Assembly: GCF_907177275.1 (NCBI RefSeq) | Contig: NZ_CAJSLV010000081.1 | Location: 186,001-250,000, forward strand | From: Actinacidiphila cocklensis | GTDB lineage: Bacteria; Actinomycetota; Actinomycetes; Streptomycetales; Streptomycetaceae | DNA: 64,000 bases | Direction: 5' to 3' | Shown here: positions 1 through 8,426 of the stretch, in pieces | Layout of the letters: each line of letters starts with the position of its first letter | Position numbering within the stretch: position 1 is the first letter of the stretch | Position numbers and translations under genes: made by a program | The notes under the pieces: generated by a model | Seen by the model: the letters and a program-made list of their open reading frames with translations, nothing else | Told to the model about the DNA's origin: nothing | Databases searched by the model: none

Positions 1-518
1 GCTGTCCGAGTCAGCCCGACGACCCCGTGCTTGGCCGCGGTGTACCCGGCGAAACCCGGCACACCGACGACACTCGCCCCGGAGCCGACATTGACGATGG
101 AGCCGAAGCCCTGGGCCTGCATCTGGCGCAGCTGGTACTTCATCGACAGAAACGTCCCCCGTAGGTCTGTGGCGATCATGCGGTCGAAGGCCTCGACGGA
201 GTAGTCGGCGACTTTGCGAAGATCATCCCCACCGCTGATGCCGGCGCTGTTGACGCCGAAGTCCAACCGCCGCGAGCTACCGATTGCCACATCGACCGCG
301 TGCGCGACCGACTGCTCATCGCTGACGTCGCACTGCACGAGGCGGGCAGCACCTCCAGCCTCGGTGATCATCCCAACGGTCTCTTCCAGACTGGACACCG
401 TGCGCCCGGCGACCGTCACCGCGCAGCCGGCCGCGGCCAGGGCAAGTGCCGAGGCCCGGCCGATACCCGTTCCACCGCCGGTGACCAGCGCCGTGGTGCC
501 TTCGAAAAACTCGTCCAT
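1..518 (-). CDS. SDR family oxidoreductase (3' end outside window)
   Basis: This is the N-terminal 172 residues of a classical short-chain dehydrogenase/reductase; the rest runs off the left edge. It starts at an ATG at 518. The nucleotide-binding motif TGGGTGIG lies near residues 14-21, the NSAG motif near residue 89, and the active-site YTAAK near residue 157, after the IVNVGSGAS strand that carries the catalytic Ser. SDRs use NAD(P)H to oxidise alcohols or reduce carbonyls in the cytoplasm; the substrate cannot be read from sequence. It closely resembles the interrupted SDR at 3866-7371 (similar [10 protein letters not shown] and FLSMKY segments), so the two are probably paralogues from one metabolic module. 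Confidence 0.9.
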   Translation of the reverse strand, partial: MDEFFEGTTALVTGGGTGIGRASALALAAAGCAVTVAGRTVSSLEETVGMITEAGGAARLVQCDVSDEQSVAHAVDVAIGSSRRLDFGVNSAGISGGDDLRKVADYSVEAFDRMIATDLRGTFLSMKYQLRQMQAQGFGSIVNVGSGASVVGVPGFAGYTAAKHGVVGLTRT

Positions 519-849
519 GATCCCTCGCCTGTCTTTCCTGATCATCCCGTTCAAGCGGCACGGCGGCGTGTAGACCCGGCCAAAGGGGAACACCGAGTGT
601 TTGGTCGTCAGCGATGTCGACCAGCCACACCGGAGATCTTCAAGCGGGTCTGCTGGGGCTCGCGCCGCCGCTTGCTTGGTTCCGAAGGCCGTGAGGGGTC
701 GTGCGTGGCTCGCGTTCGCCTACGTTCGAGCCGGTCGCACTGCAGCCGGGAGCCGCAGTACCCTCATATCCGGAATCGGTTCCGCTTGAACGATAACCGG
801 AACTAGTTCCGGTTGCAAACGCAGCATGAGAGGGAACAGAACATGGCGC

Positions 850-1102
850 CGAGACGAGCGTGACGTGGTGGTGCCGGCCTGGCCGGGTACGGCCTTCGAA
901 GTGGGCCAGGCCCAGGGCCTGTTTCATCTCGCGGTGGTCGTTCTCGATGCGCCAGCGGACCTTCGCGGTGCGCACGAGGACAGGCAACGGGGTGGTCTCG
1001 GGCAGGTTGGAGAGCCAGAACTGCACGGGCTCGTCCTGGTCGGCGGGCTATTCGGCCAGCAGCCAGCGGACCACGAAGCGCGAGTACATGCGCTTGTGCC
1101 CG
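850..1102 (-). pseudogene. IS701/IS4-type transposase C-terminal fragment
   Basis: The minus strand reads GHKRMYSRFVVRWLLAE, an in-frame TAG, then QFWLSNLPETTPLPVLVRTA and VRWRIENDHREMKQALGL followed by HFEGR. This is the conserved region around the catalytic Glu of IS701-like DDE transposases, where the YREMK-type helix provides the E. The piece is about 85 codons, has an internal stop and is fused at its upstream end to an ISL3 fragment, so it cannot be functional. It is a scar of past IS activity upstream of the SDR gene. Confidence 0.75.
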
Positions 1103-1119
1103 CTGCGGCCGCTGCCGGG

Positions 1120-1491
1120 CCGTGAGCCCTCCCCTGCTTGCTCAGACGGGTCGTGCGCCGCTGGTAACGCTCCAGCACTCCAGGTATCTGCTCACGAAAG
1201 GTCTGCCGGCACCCGCGCGTGGGAACACACCAGACGCCGCACCCGCACACGGACCGCCACGCGCCGTTCGTCGACCGGCACGTCAGCCACCGTTCGTAGA
1301 TGAAATCCGTGCACCCGGCCCGAAGGCACCCCGCACACCGGACAGACCGCGACGCCCCGCGGGGTCCGCGCCCGTGTCACGATCCGCTCACCCTCGTCGG
1401 CCGCATCCTCCACGACCAACGGGGAAAGGCCCGAAAACACCACCTGCACAAGCTCGTTGACATCCCACACGCCAGCGTCAACGACCCTCAC
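1120..1491 (-). pseudogene. ISL3 family transposase N-terminal fragment
   Basis: From an ATG at 1491 the translation carries VFSGLSPLVVED and then VCPVCGVPSGRVHGFHLRTV. The latter is the Cys-rich zinc-binding N-terminus typical of ISL3 transposases, which runs on to a strand like VAVRVRVRRLVC. A frameshift near 1200 moves the continuation TRGCRQTFREQIPGVLERYQ into the next frame. The catalytic domain is missing because the piece ends at a junction with the IS701 fragment near 1110. It is a dead relic, and no terminal repeats were identified. Confidence 0.75.
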
Positions 1492-1565
1492 GACTCTCCG
1501 TCACCACCGAATATGAGACAGGGCCACTCGTGTGACAGTCCCCTGTGAGCGGCGTGACTGGCTTC

Positions 1566-2525
1566 CTACTCCTGCACTATCGCAGCGGTTTGGAGGCGTT
1601 GTGCGTCCTGGACTGGCGGGGCTCCGAACATACGCCGGTACTCCCGGCTGAACTGCGATGGACTGTTGTACCCCACGGTGGCTCCAATCGCGGCGACGTC
1701 ATGTGGCGCTGCGATGAGGTGCATGCGGGCCTTTTGCAGTCGCAGTTGCTTCTGGTACTGCAACGGACTCATGGCGGTGACCGCGCGGAAGTGTCGGTTG
1801 AGTGAGGACACGCTCGTGCTGACTTCGTCGGCGAGGTCGTCGATCCGGATCACTTCGTCGTAGTGGGTCTTGATCCATGTGATGGCGCGGGCCACGAGGG
1901 ACACACGGCTGTCGGCCAGGCCGATCTGTCTGACCAGGCCTCCTTGGGGTCCGTTCAGCAGGCGCCAGTGAATCTCGCGTTGCACGCCAGGCGCGAGAAT
2001 CGGGATGTCACGTGGCTCGTCCAGCAGGCGCAGCAGCCGGACGACAGCATCCAGCAGTTTGTCGTCGGCGTTGCTGGTCGCGATGCCGACCCCGTCGTGA
2101 GGGCGAATCGCAGTGGGGCCGGCTTCCACCAGCAGTTGGGCGATGGTGGTGGATCGTAGCGGGAGTCCGAACGCGAGAAACGGCTCGTCGAACGTGGCGC
2201 GTGTGATCTGGGAGGTCAGCGGGAGGTCGACGGTCACAACGAGGTACTGGCTCGCGTGGTAGTCGAGGATGCGGTCGTTGAGGATGGAACGTTTCGCTCC
2301 CTGCACGACCAGAGCGAACGTGGGTTCGGCGACCATGCCCAGCGGTTCGGTCACGTGCTGGGCCGAGAACACCGTCATTCCCTCGATCGCCGACGGCCGC
2401 GGGCTGCCTGCGGCAAGTCGTGCGATCCGGTGACGCAGTTCATCAAGGTGATCCACCACGCCAGTAGACCATGACCGTCTGCGCTCGGGCAACACGATTC
2501 GAGCAGATTTGAGCGGATCATGCAA
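1566..2525 (-). CDS. AraC family transcriptional regulator
   Basis: A 319-residue regulator with an N-terminal cupin-type AraC_N domain (about residues 45-200) and a C-terminal pair of helix-turn-helix motifs (about 215-310). In the C-terminal part, DLADEVSTSVSSLNRHFRAV is the first HTH and IGATVGYNSPSQFSREYRRM is the conserved second HTH and signature. It is encoded divergently from the aldo/keto reductase at 2723, with 197 bp between them, so it probably controls that gene and the downstream SDR. The effector is unknown. An ATG at 2525 is used; a later start near MTVFSAQ would remove part of the cupin domain and is less likely. Confidence 0.92.
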   Translation of the reverse strand: MHDPLKSARIVLPERRRSWSTGVVDHLDELRHRIARLAAGSPRPSAIEGMTVFSAQHVTEPLGMVAEPTFALVVQGAKRSILNDRILDYHASQYLVVTVDLPLTSQITRATFDEPFLAFGLPLRSTTIAQLLVEAGPTAIRPHDGVGIATSNADDKLLDAVVRLLRLLDEPRDIPILAPGVQREIHWRLLNGPQGGLVRQIGLADSRVSLVARAITWIKTHYDEVIRIDDLADEVSTSVSSLNRHFRAVTAMSPLQYQKQLRLQKARMHLIAAPHDVAAIGATVGYNSPSQFSREYRRMFGAPPVQDAQRLQTAAIVQE

Positions 2526-2722
2526 AGACTTGCGCGCCTTGTTCTAGGCGGATCGCGTTGCGTCGGCTCCAATGGAGGAACACGGAGAAACGGGCATCCA
2601 ACCCGCCGCCTCATCGCACCGGCCACCGGATCGCGGACGCGGTCGGATGACGGATGCGCCGAGGCCGAGGAGCCTGCCGTTTCCCGTGATGACCTACATC
2701 CCCATCAGCTTGGAGTTTCACA

Positions 2723-3805
2723 ATGACCCTCGATTCCTTCGCCACGCTGGGCCGCTCGGGAGTGCGCATAAGCCCGTTCACGCTGGGCACGATGACGTTC
2801 GGTGAGGATCACGGTTGGGGTTGCAGCCCGGAAGAGGCCAAGAACATCATTGCCGCCTATCTGGACAGGGGCGGTAACTCGATCGACACGGCCAACATCT
2901 ACACCAACGGCCACGCCGAGAAGATCGTCGGCGACTACTTTGCCGATCGGCCCGGTCTTCGTGACCGAGTCGTTCTGGGCACGAAGTTTTTCGGCAACCT
3001 GTACGAAAACGACCCCAACGGCGGCGGAGCCGGCCGTAAGGCAATCGTGCAGCAGCTCGAGAACTCGCTGCGGCGCCTGCAGACCGACTACGTCGACATC
3101 TACTGGCTGCACAACTTCGACCCCTCCACGCCCGTGGAGGAGACCCTTCGCGCCCTGGACGACTTGGTCAGCGACGGCAAGGTCCGCTACGTCGGCTTCT
3201 CCGACGTGCCCGCGTGGGCGACGGCCGAAGCAGCCACCATCGCGCGCTTCCGGGGCTGGGCTCCCATCACGGCATTGCAGCTGGAGTACTCCCTGCTCGA
3301 GCGGACCTCGGAGGGGGAGCTGATCCCCATGGCCCAGGCCCTGGGCATGGGTGTCATGGCCTGGGGGCCGCTGAAGAGCGGGTTCCTGTCCGGTAAGTAC
3401 TCCAGCGCCAGCACCGGCCCCGTGGACACTGCTCGCGCACAGTTGGTCGGCACCCCCAGCGAGACCGAATACGTCATCATCGACGCCCTCAACGCCGTCG
3501 CCGGCGAGGTGGGCGCGAGCCCCGCCCAAGCAGCTCTGGCCTGGATCCAGGCGCGCTCCGGAATCACCTCCACTCTGATCGGCGCGCGTCGCCTGGACCA
3601 GTTCGAGGCCAATCTGCGTGCCCTAGATGTCGCCCTCACCGAAACTCAGAGCGCCACCCTCGACGAGGTGTCTGCCCCCGCGCTGAACTTCCCGGCCGAC
3701 AACAACAGGATGCTGGCCCGCATGCTGCAGTTCGCGGGAGCCACAGTGGACGGAGCCTCGTCGATCGTGTCGCCGCTGCTGCAGGTCAACGATGCCCGCT
3801 ACTGA
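2723..3805 (+). CDS. Aldo/keto reductase
   Basis: A 360-residue TIM-barrel oxidoreductase that reduces aldehydes or ketones with NADPH in the cytoplasm. The catalytic tetrad is visible as Asp55 and Tyr60 (IDTANIY), Lys88 (LGTKFF) and His130 (YWLHNF). The C-terminal cofactor-binding part includes SGITSTLIGARRLDQ. The ATG at 2723 follows a GGAG ribosome site about 8 nt upstream. The gene lies divergent to an AraC regulator and 60 bp ahead of an SDR in the same direction, suggesting a two-reductase operon under that regulator. Length and motifs are normal for the family, so the gene looks intact. The substrate cannot be assigned. Confidence 0.93.
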   Translation: MTLDSFATLGRSGVRISPFTLGTMTFGEDHGWGCSPEEAKNIIAAYLDRGGNSIDTANIYTNGHAEKIVGDYFADRPGLRDRVVLGTKFFGNLYENDPNGGGAGRKAIVQQLENSLRRLQTDYVDIYWLHNFDPSTPVEETLRALDDLVSDGKVRYVGFSDVPAWATAEAATIARFRGWAPITALQLEYSLLERTSEGELIPMAQALGMGVMAWGPLKSGFLSGKYSSASTGPVDTARAQLVGTPSETEYVIIDALNAVAGEVGASPAQAALAWIQARSGITSTLIGARRLDQFEANLRALDVALTETQSATLDEVSAPALNFPADNNRMLARMLQFAGATVDGASSIVSPLLQVNDARY

Positions 3806-4041
3806 CGCCTGCTACTGACCCCGCTCCAGAGTTCCACAGACGCAATGTGACAAAGAAGGACAGACATGACCAAGCAGTTTACTGGCAGGTCGGTGCTCAT
3901 CACCGGCGGTGGGAGCGGCATCGGGCGGGCTTCAGCCCTGGCGCTGGCCGCCGAGGGGGCGCTGGTGACGGTCGCGGGACGTACGACGGAGACCCTGCAG
4001 GAGACCGTCCGCCAGATTGAGGCCCACGGTGGCTCGGCTCG

Positions 4042-4092
4042 CTACGTGGTGCAGGGCCCCGGGGAGAGTCCTGTTCGCCCCGCTTGATCACG
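4042..4092 (+). repeat. Left target duplication and left inverted repeat
   Basis: The 10-bp target copy CTACGTGGTG occupies 4042-4051. The left terminal repeat follows at 4052-4092, beginning CAGGGCCCCGGGGAGAGTC. Its first 19 bases match the right end exactly, and 35 of 41 match overall. Confidence 0.95.
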
Positions 4093-4114
4093 TGTAGTCC
4101 GGCCCGGTTCAGGA

Positions 4115-4837
4115 TCAGAGTTCAGTCGGCGGCAGGCCGAGGAGGTCGTGCCATGCCTCGCGTCCTGCGGGTGTCACGAGGAGAGCGCGGGTGGTGCCGA
4201 TGCGCGTCATCCATCCAGAGGTGAGTGCGTGGGTGCACAGCGCGGCGCCCACGGCGCCAGCCAGATGGGGACGGCGCTCGGTCCAGTCGAGGCATGCGCG
4301 TACCGGTGGTCGGCGTGAGCCGGTGGGCACCGTGATGCCGGTCTCGGACAGCCAGAGGGCGCCGTTGCCGGTCAGGGCCGGCTCGGGTCCCCACTCCAGC
4401 AGTCCGCGCTCGACCATCGCGTCGGTGATGGCCAGTGCGACGGTTCCGGCGAGGTGGTCGTAGCACAGCCGGGCGCGGGCCAGTGCCTGCTGTCGGCCGG
4501 AGGCCGACAGGGAAAGTGGCCGGGCGTTGCGCTGTGGAGCCAGCGCAGCGAGGCTCTCGATGAGTTCGACCACTCTGCGGTCGGCTACCCGTACGTAGCG
4601 GTGGCGTCCGTGTCGCTCCTCGACGAGGAGTCCGCCGTTCACGAGCAGGTTCAGGTGTGACGTCGCGGTGGACGCTGCGATGCCGGCGTAACGCGCGAGC
4701 TCGTTCGCCGTCCACGCCCGGCCGTCGAGCAGCGCCAGGCAGAAGGCAGCCCGGGTGCCGTCGGCCAGCAGCTTGGCCACCCCTGCCAGGTTCACCCCCA
4801 CGTCCTGACCTGCGCGCTGAATGTCCACGGTGTCCAT
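4115..4837 (-). CDS. ArsR-like winged-helix regulator (IS cargo)
   Basis: A 240-residue protein with an N-terminal winged HTH of ArsR type. LLADGTRAAFCLALLDGRAW is followed by the recognition helix region AASTATSHLNLLVNGGLLVE and the wing HGRHRYVRVAD (about residues 20-95). The C-terminal 140 residues resemble a ligand-sensing extension found in larger ArsR-like repressors. It lacks an obvious Cys metal site, so metal sensing is not implied. It is divergent from the GNAT gene across a 126-bp gap containing a perfect palindrome, so repression of the GNAT gene and itself is likely. It lies wholly inside the ISAs1-type element. Confidence 0.85.
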   Translation of the reverse strand: MDTVDIQRAGQDVGVNLAGVAKLLADGTRAAFCLALLDGRAWTANELARYAGIAASTATSHLNLLVNGGLLVEERHGRHRYVRVADRRVVELIESLAALAPQRNARPLSLSASGRQQALARARLCYDHLAGTVALAITDAMVERGLLEWGPEPALTGNGALWLSETGITVPTGSRRPPVRACLDWTERRPHLAGAVGAALCTHALTSGWMTRIGTTRALLVTPAGREAWHDLLGLPPTEL

Positions 4838-4851
4838 TGTCTCCGACGTCC

Positions 4852-4869
4852 CTTCGACGTCCGTCGAAG
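4852..4869. promoter_or_regulatory. Candidate operator palindrome
   Basis: CTTCGACG, two bases, then CGTCGAAG form a perfect 8-bp inverted repeat in the gap between the divergent ArsR-like and GNAT genes. Its position 15 bp upstream of the regulator start suggests the autoregulatory operator. This is inferred from position and symmetry only. Confidence 0.55.
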
Positions 4870-4963
4870 CGTCCCCGTCCTAGCGTCAGCACGTGCGCCG
4901 GGCTCGCCCTCACCGCACCCGCGCGCAGGGCCGAACCGCCTCCGCCCACACATTGGAGCAATC

Positions 4964-5464
4964 ATGACTTCGTCCGACACTGCCGTCACCGGCTCCCACC
5001 AGTCCGAACCCCGCACGGGCTTCGTGCTCACCGACGCCCCCACCCCACAGGACGTCGCAGCGATCTCCGACGCGCTGGACCGCTTCAACATCGAGCACAC
5101 AGGAATCGAGGACCGCAGATCTCTGGGCGTCCTGGTCCGTGATCCCGCAACGCGCCAGGTGGTCGGCGGGCTGACCGGGCGGACCTCGCTCGGGCTGTTC
5201 TTCCTCGACCTCTTTTACCTGCCGCCCCGGCTGCGTGGCGGCGGGCTGGGAACACGGATCCTCCGGCAGGCCGAGGACGAGGCCCGCGCCCGTGGCTGCC
5301 GCACAGCCGTGCTCTACACGATCACCTTCCAGGCCCCCGGCTTTTACCAGAAGCACGGGTGGAAGCGTCTGGGCGAGGTGCCCTGTGATCCGCTGGGTAC
5401 CAGCCGCGTCTTCATGACCAAAGAACTCACCGCACCGAGCGGCGCATCAGTTCGGGCCCGGTAA
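4964..5464 (+). CDS. GNAT family N-acetyltransferase (IS cargo)
   Basis: A 166-residue acetyl-CoA-dependent acyltransferase. The acetyl-CoA pyrophosphate loop is LRGGGLGTRILRQAEDEA (about residues 91-108). The preceding strand is FFLDLFYLPP and the C-terminal fold ends with GFYQKHGWKRLGEV. The family acetylates small amines, antibiotics or protein N-termini; the substrate cannot be told here. The gene is divergent from the ArsR-like regulator and ends only 7 bp before the transposase start, so it may be co-transcribed with the transposase. As cargo in an IS it may confer a selectable trait such as drug or toxin modification, which is inference. Confidence 0.88.
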   Translation: MTSSDTAVTGSHQSEPRTGFVLTDAPTPQDVAAISDALDRFNIEHTGIEDRRSLGVLVRDPATRQVVGGLTGRTSLGLFFLDLFYLPPRLRGGGLGTRILRQAEDEARARGCRTAVLYTITFQAPGFYQKHGWKRLGEVPCDPLGTSRVFMTKELTAPSGASVRAR

Positions 5465-5471
5465 GGTCGCC

Positions 5472-6758
5472 GTGCTCGTTGCGCCGTCATCCTTCCCGTC
5501 CGCTCCGCTCCTGCCGCAGGCCGCGTCCGGGGTCTCACGGGCTGAGGCGTTGGTGCCGTCCGGGCTGCTCGACGCGCTGGCCCGGGTGCCCGATCCGCGT
5601 AATCCGCGCGGGGTGCGGTTCCGGCTGGCAACGTTGCTCGCGGTCGGGGTGTGTGCGCTCACCAGCGCCGGACACAACTCCCTGACCGCCATCGCCGAGT
5701 GGGTACGCCACTGCGACCAGGATGTCCTGGCCCGCCTGGGCTGCCCCTTCGATCCCTTCACCGGACGGTTCAAGGCGCCGGGCGAGCGCACGCTGCGCGA
5801 CGTGTTCGCCCGCCTCGACCCCGGGCTACTCACCGCCGCCGGTTTCACCAGGCTCACCGCACCCCAGCCCTGCCCGGTCAGCCCGACCGGCCCGGACGGG
5901 ACCGTCGAGCGCGAGCAGCGCCGCGCCCACCACACCGCCCGACGCGAGACGGATCGGCCGCGACCGCGTCGGGCGGCCTTCGCCGTGGACGGCAAATGCC
6001 TGCGCGGAGCGGTCCGCGCGGACGGCAGCCGCGTCTTCGTCTTGACCGCCGTGCGCCACCACGATGCGCTGACTGCCGCTCTGCGCGAGATCGGCGCGAA
6101 GTCGAACGAGATACCCGAGTTCGCTCCGCTGCTGGACACCCTCGATGATCAGGAGCTGGCCGGCTCCGTCGTCACCGTCGACGCACTGCACGCCCAGACG
6201 AGCCACGCCCGTTACCTCGTCGAGGACCGACAGGCTCACTACTTGCTGTCGGTGAAGAACAACCAGCCCACCCTGGCTCGCCAGTTGACGAATCTGCCCT
6301 GGAAGCAGGCACCGGTCCTCAACCGCTCCCGCGACCGCGGACACGGCCGTGACGAGGTCCGCGAGGTGAAGGTGGTGAGCGTGGACGGCCTGCAGTTTCC
6401 TCATGCCCGCCAGGTTGTTCGCATCCACCGAAAACGCCGCCGAACCGGCACATCGAAGTGGCAGACCGAGACGGTCTACGCCGTCACCGATCTCGCGGCC
6501 CACCAGGCGTCTCCTGCTGAGATCGCCGCCTGGGTACGCGGCCACTCGATCATTGAGAACACCGTCCACTGGACCAAAGACGTGACCTTCGCCGAAGACG
6601 ACAGCCAGATCCGCCGCCACCACACCCCCGCGGTCATGAGTGCCCTGCGCGATCTCGCCCGCGCCACCCTCCACCGCGCCGGATGGGCCAACATCGCCAG
6701 CGGCCGACGAGCCCACACCCATCCCGCAGCCACCCTCACCCTCCACGGAATTCCATGA
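5472..6758 (+). CDS. ISAs1 family transposase
   Basis: A 428-residue DDE transposase read from a GTG at 5472. The N-terminal domain has DALARVPDPRNPRGVRF and LLAVGVCALTSAGHNSL. The catalytic core begins with AFAVDGKCLRGAVRADGS (first Asp), then VVTVDALHAQ (second Asp) and HYLLSVKNNQPTL. The C-terminal part contains HSIIENTVHWTKDVTFAEDD with the third acidic residue. Length, motifs and order fit the ISAs1 family. The gene fills the right half of the element and ends inside the right terminal repeat. No frameshift or stop was seen, so activity is plausible. Confidence 0.93.
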   Translation: MLVAPSSFPSAPLLPQAASGVSRAEALVPSGLLDALARVPDPRNPRGVRFRLATLLAVGVCALTSAGHNSLTAIAEWVRHCDQDVLARLGCPFDPFTGRFKAPGERTLRDVFARLDPGLLTAAGFTRLTAPQPCPVSPTGPDGTVEREQRRAHHTARRETDRPRPRRAAFAVDGKCLRGAVRADGSRVFVLTAVRHHDALTAALREIGAKSNEIPEFAPLLDTLDDQELAGSVVTVDALHAQTSHARYLVEDRQAHYLLSVKNNQPTLARQLTNLPWKQAPVLNRSRDRGHGRDEVREVKVVSVDGLQFPHARQVVRIHRKRRRTGTSKWQTETVYAVTDLAAHQASPAEIAAWVRGHSIIENTVHWTKDVTFAEDDSQIRRHHTPAVMSALRDLARATLHRAGWANIASGRRAHTHPAATLTLHGIP

Positions 6759-6804
6759 TCAAACCGGGCGATCGCGACTCTCCCCGGGGCCCTGCTACGT
6801 GGTG
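6754..6804 (-). repeat. Right inverted repeat and right target duplication
   Basis: The right terminal repeat is 6754-6794 (reverse complement begins CAGGGCCCCGGGGAGAGTC). The second target copy CTACGTGGTG lies at 6795-6804. The stop codon of the transposase (6758) lies within this terminal repeat. Confidence 0.95.
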
Positions 6805-7371
6805 GCGGACATCACCGAGGAGTCCCAAGTGGAAATGGCCGTCCGGGCCGCGGCCGACGGCATAGGCCGCCTGGACCTCGCCGTGAACAACGCGGGCTAC
6901 GACGGCGAGTACCAGCTCACCACGGAATACTCGACCGAGATGCTCGACCACATGATCGCCCTCAACCTGCGCGGCGTCTTCCTGTCGATGAAGTACGAGC
7001 TGCAGCACATGGTCGCCCAAGGGGCCGGCGTGATCGTGAACATGTCCTCAGGCGCAGGGCTGGTGGGCGTCCCGGGGTTCTCCGGCTATACGGCCACCAA
7101 GGCCGCGGAGATCGCGATGACCAAGAGTTCTGCGCTCGAGGCCGCACCGCACGGCATCCGCATCAACGCCGTATGCCCCGGCCTCGTGGACACTCCGATG
7201 ATCGCAACCCTGGACGACCAGGCCCGGAAGTCACTCGCCGACGCTCACCCCCTCGGCAGGATCGCCCGTGCCGACGAGATCGCCGACGCTGTCGTCTGGC
7301 TCTGCTCCGACAAGTCGAGCTTTGTTACCGGCATCGCACTGCCCGTCGACGGCGGCTACTCCGTTCCCTAA

Positions 7372-7746
7372 CGGTGGGCCCGGAATCTCCGGCCGTCCTG
7401 TGGCCATCCGCCGTGGTGGATGGCCACAGGCTCCGTTGCCGGAATCGGTGATGCCCCGGGCGGGCGGGGCCGAAGTCGCCCGGCGGTATGAGGACCTGCG
7501 GGCCGCGGTCCTCGGCGTGCCCGATGGGGATCGCGGCATGGCTGGGCGGTGCTGGCCTGTTCCGGCATGGCCGCCTGGATCAAGGCAGTCGTCAAAATCC
7601 CCGTTCCAGTACCAGCCGTTCGGCGCGAACCGTCGGCGCCGGTCGCGGTGGCGGGCGAGTTGCTGGAGGTGCTGGCGCGCATGGCATGGACGGCGGACGG
7701 GGGCTGCCGCAGCGGATAACCGCAGCGACGCGGCGAGGAGGGCGCG
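7372..7746. other. Gene-free stretch with a degraded reading frame
   Basis: A plus-strand frame from about 7452 contains ARRYEDLRAAVLGVPDGD and then loses resemblance to a protein. It sits directly upstream of the decayed recombinase and may be a relic of a partner gene. Nothing else is recognisable here. Confidence 0.3.
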
Positions 7747-8137
7747 GTGAGTATCGAGCAGAGTGGGAAGGTCACGGCGGAGCATCTGCGGCGGGATGCG
7801 TATCCGTATGTGTGCCAGTCCTCGCTCAGGCAGGTCGTCAACAACAGCGAGTCGGCCCAGCGGCAGTACGCCCTTCGCGGCCGGACCGACTCCCAGATCA
7901 TCGTGATCGACTCCGATCAGGGCCGCACGGGGGCATCGACGGCGGGCCGGGGTGGTTTCCAGCACCTGGTCGCCGAGGTCTCCATGGGAGATGCCGGGAT
8001 CGTCCTCGGGCTCGAGTGTCCCGCCTGGCCAGGAACAACACCGACTGGCACCGGCTGCTGGAGATCTGTGCGCGGCCCGGGACCTGATCCCGGACAGCGA
8101 CGGATTCTACGACCTGCGGACTTTCAACGGCCGCCTC
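7747..8137 (+). pseudogene. Serine recombinase (resolvase type) remnant
   Basis: From a GTG at 7747 the translation gives DAYPYVCQSSLRQVVNNSES, then IIVIDSDQG, GRGGFQHLVAEVSMG and AGIVLGLE. These are the N-terminal catalytic segments of the large serine recombinase or resolvase family; the first would normally read YVRQS, with the nucleophile Ser. A frameshift near 8020 moves the continuation VSRLARNNTDWHRLLEICA into another frame, and a third frame carries the DSDGFYDLRTFNGRL tail. The C-terminal DNA-binding part is absent. The gene is dead but may mark a former integrated element next to the ISAs1 insertion. Confidence 0.8.
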
Positions 8138-8307
8138 GTCGTCCCCGCGCGAGGGGGGTTTGTAGGCACTCTTTGGGCACCAGCGCACCAGCGTTTCGGG
8201 GCTCACTGACGTACCAAGTTGATCTGGCTCCACCGGTATGACAACACAGTTCAGGCCCGGGTCAAGAGGGCCTGTGCATCGCATCTTGCGGCGTAATCAG
8301 ATAGGCG

Positions 8308-8400
8308 ATGACGTCGTTCCGGACCGGTAAGCGGGTACGTTTGCGCGGTATCGAGACCGAGGACTGGTCGGCCGTTCGGTCGCCGGGCACTCAACATCGC
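8308..8400 (+). pseudogene. GNAT acetyltransferase N-terminal scrap
   Basis: An ATG at 8308 opens FRTGKRVRLRGIETEDWSAV, which matches the beginning of many GNAT acetyltransferases (RVRLRGIEPEDW type). After about 30 codons the similarity stops, and the sequence runs into the 3' end of the HAD gene on the other strand. It is only a remnant. Confidence 0.45.
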
Positions 8401-8426
8401 GCCGAAAGTCGCCCCGGTCGGGCACG

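Larger units (their letters stand above)
4052..6794 (+). mobile_element. ISAs1-type element carrying two cargo genes
   Basis: The element is 2743 bp, bounded by 41-bp imperfect inverted repeats starting CAGGG and flanked by a perfect 10-bp duplication, CTACGTGGTG. CAGGG-type ends and 8-10 bp duplications are known features of the ISAs1 family. Inside are a minus-strand ArsR-like regulator, a plus-strand GNAT acetyltransferase and a plus-strand ISAs1 transposase. A normal ISAs1 element encodes only the transposase, so this one carries cargo. Transposase, ends and duplication all look intact, so it may still be mobile. Confidence 0.93.
3866..7371 (+). pseudogene. SDR family oxidoreductase interrupted by an ISAs1-type element
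   Basis: The first 62 codons (3866-4051) carry the Rossmann motif TGGGSGIG. The rest (6805-7371) carries NNAGYDG, the IVNMSSGAG strand, active-site YTATK and the C-terminal VTGIALPVDGGYS. Removing the inserted 2743 bp and one copy of the 10-bp duplication restores a clean frame (RYVV joined to ADITEE) and a complete 250-residue SDR. The gene was therefore intact at the moment of insertion and its coding sequence has not visibly decayed since, so the event looks recent. It sits 60 bp downstream of the aldo/keto reductase and was probably co-transcribed with it. Confidence 0.95.

Noticed and set aside
7231-7965. A 244-codon minus-strand frame over the SDR end and recombinase relic
   Set aside because: Its composition is poor and the plus strand carries true family motifs in the same bases.
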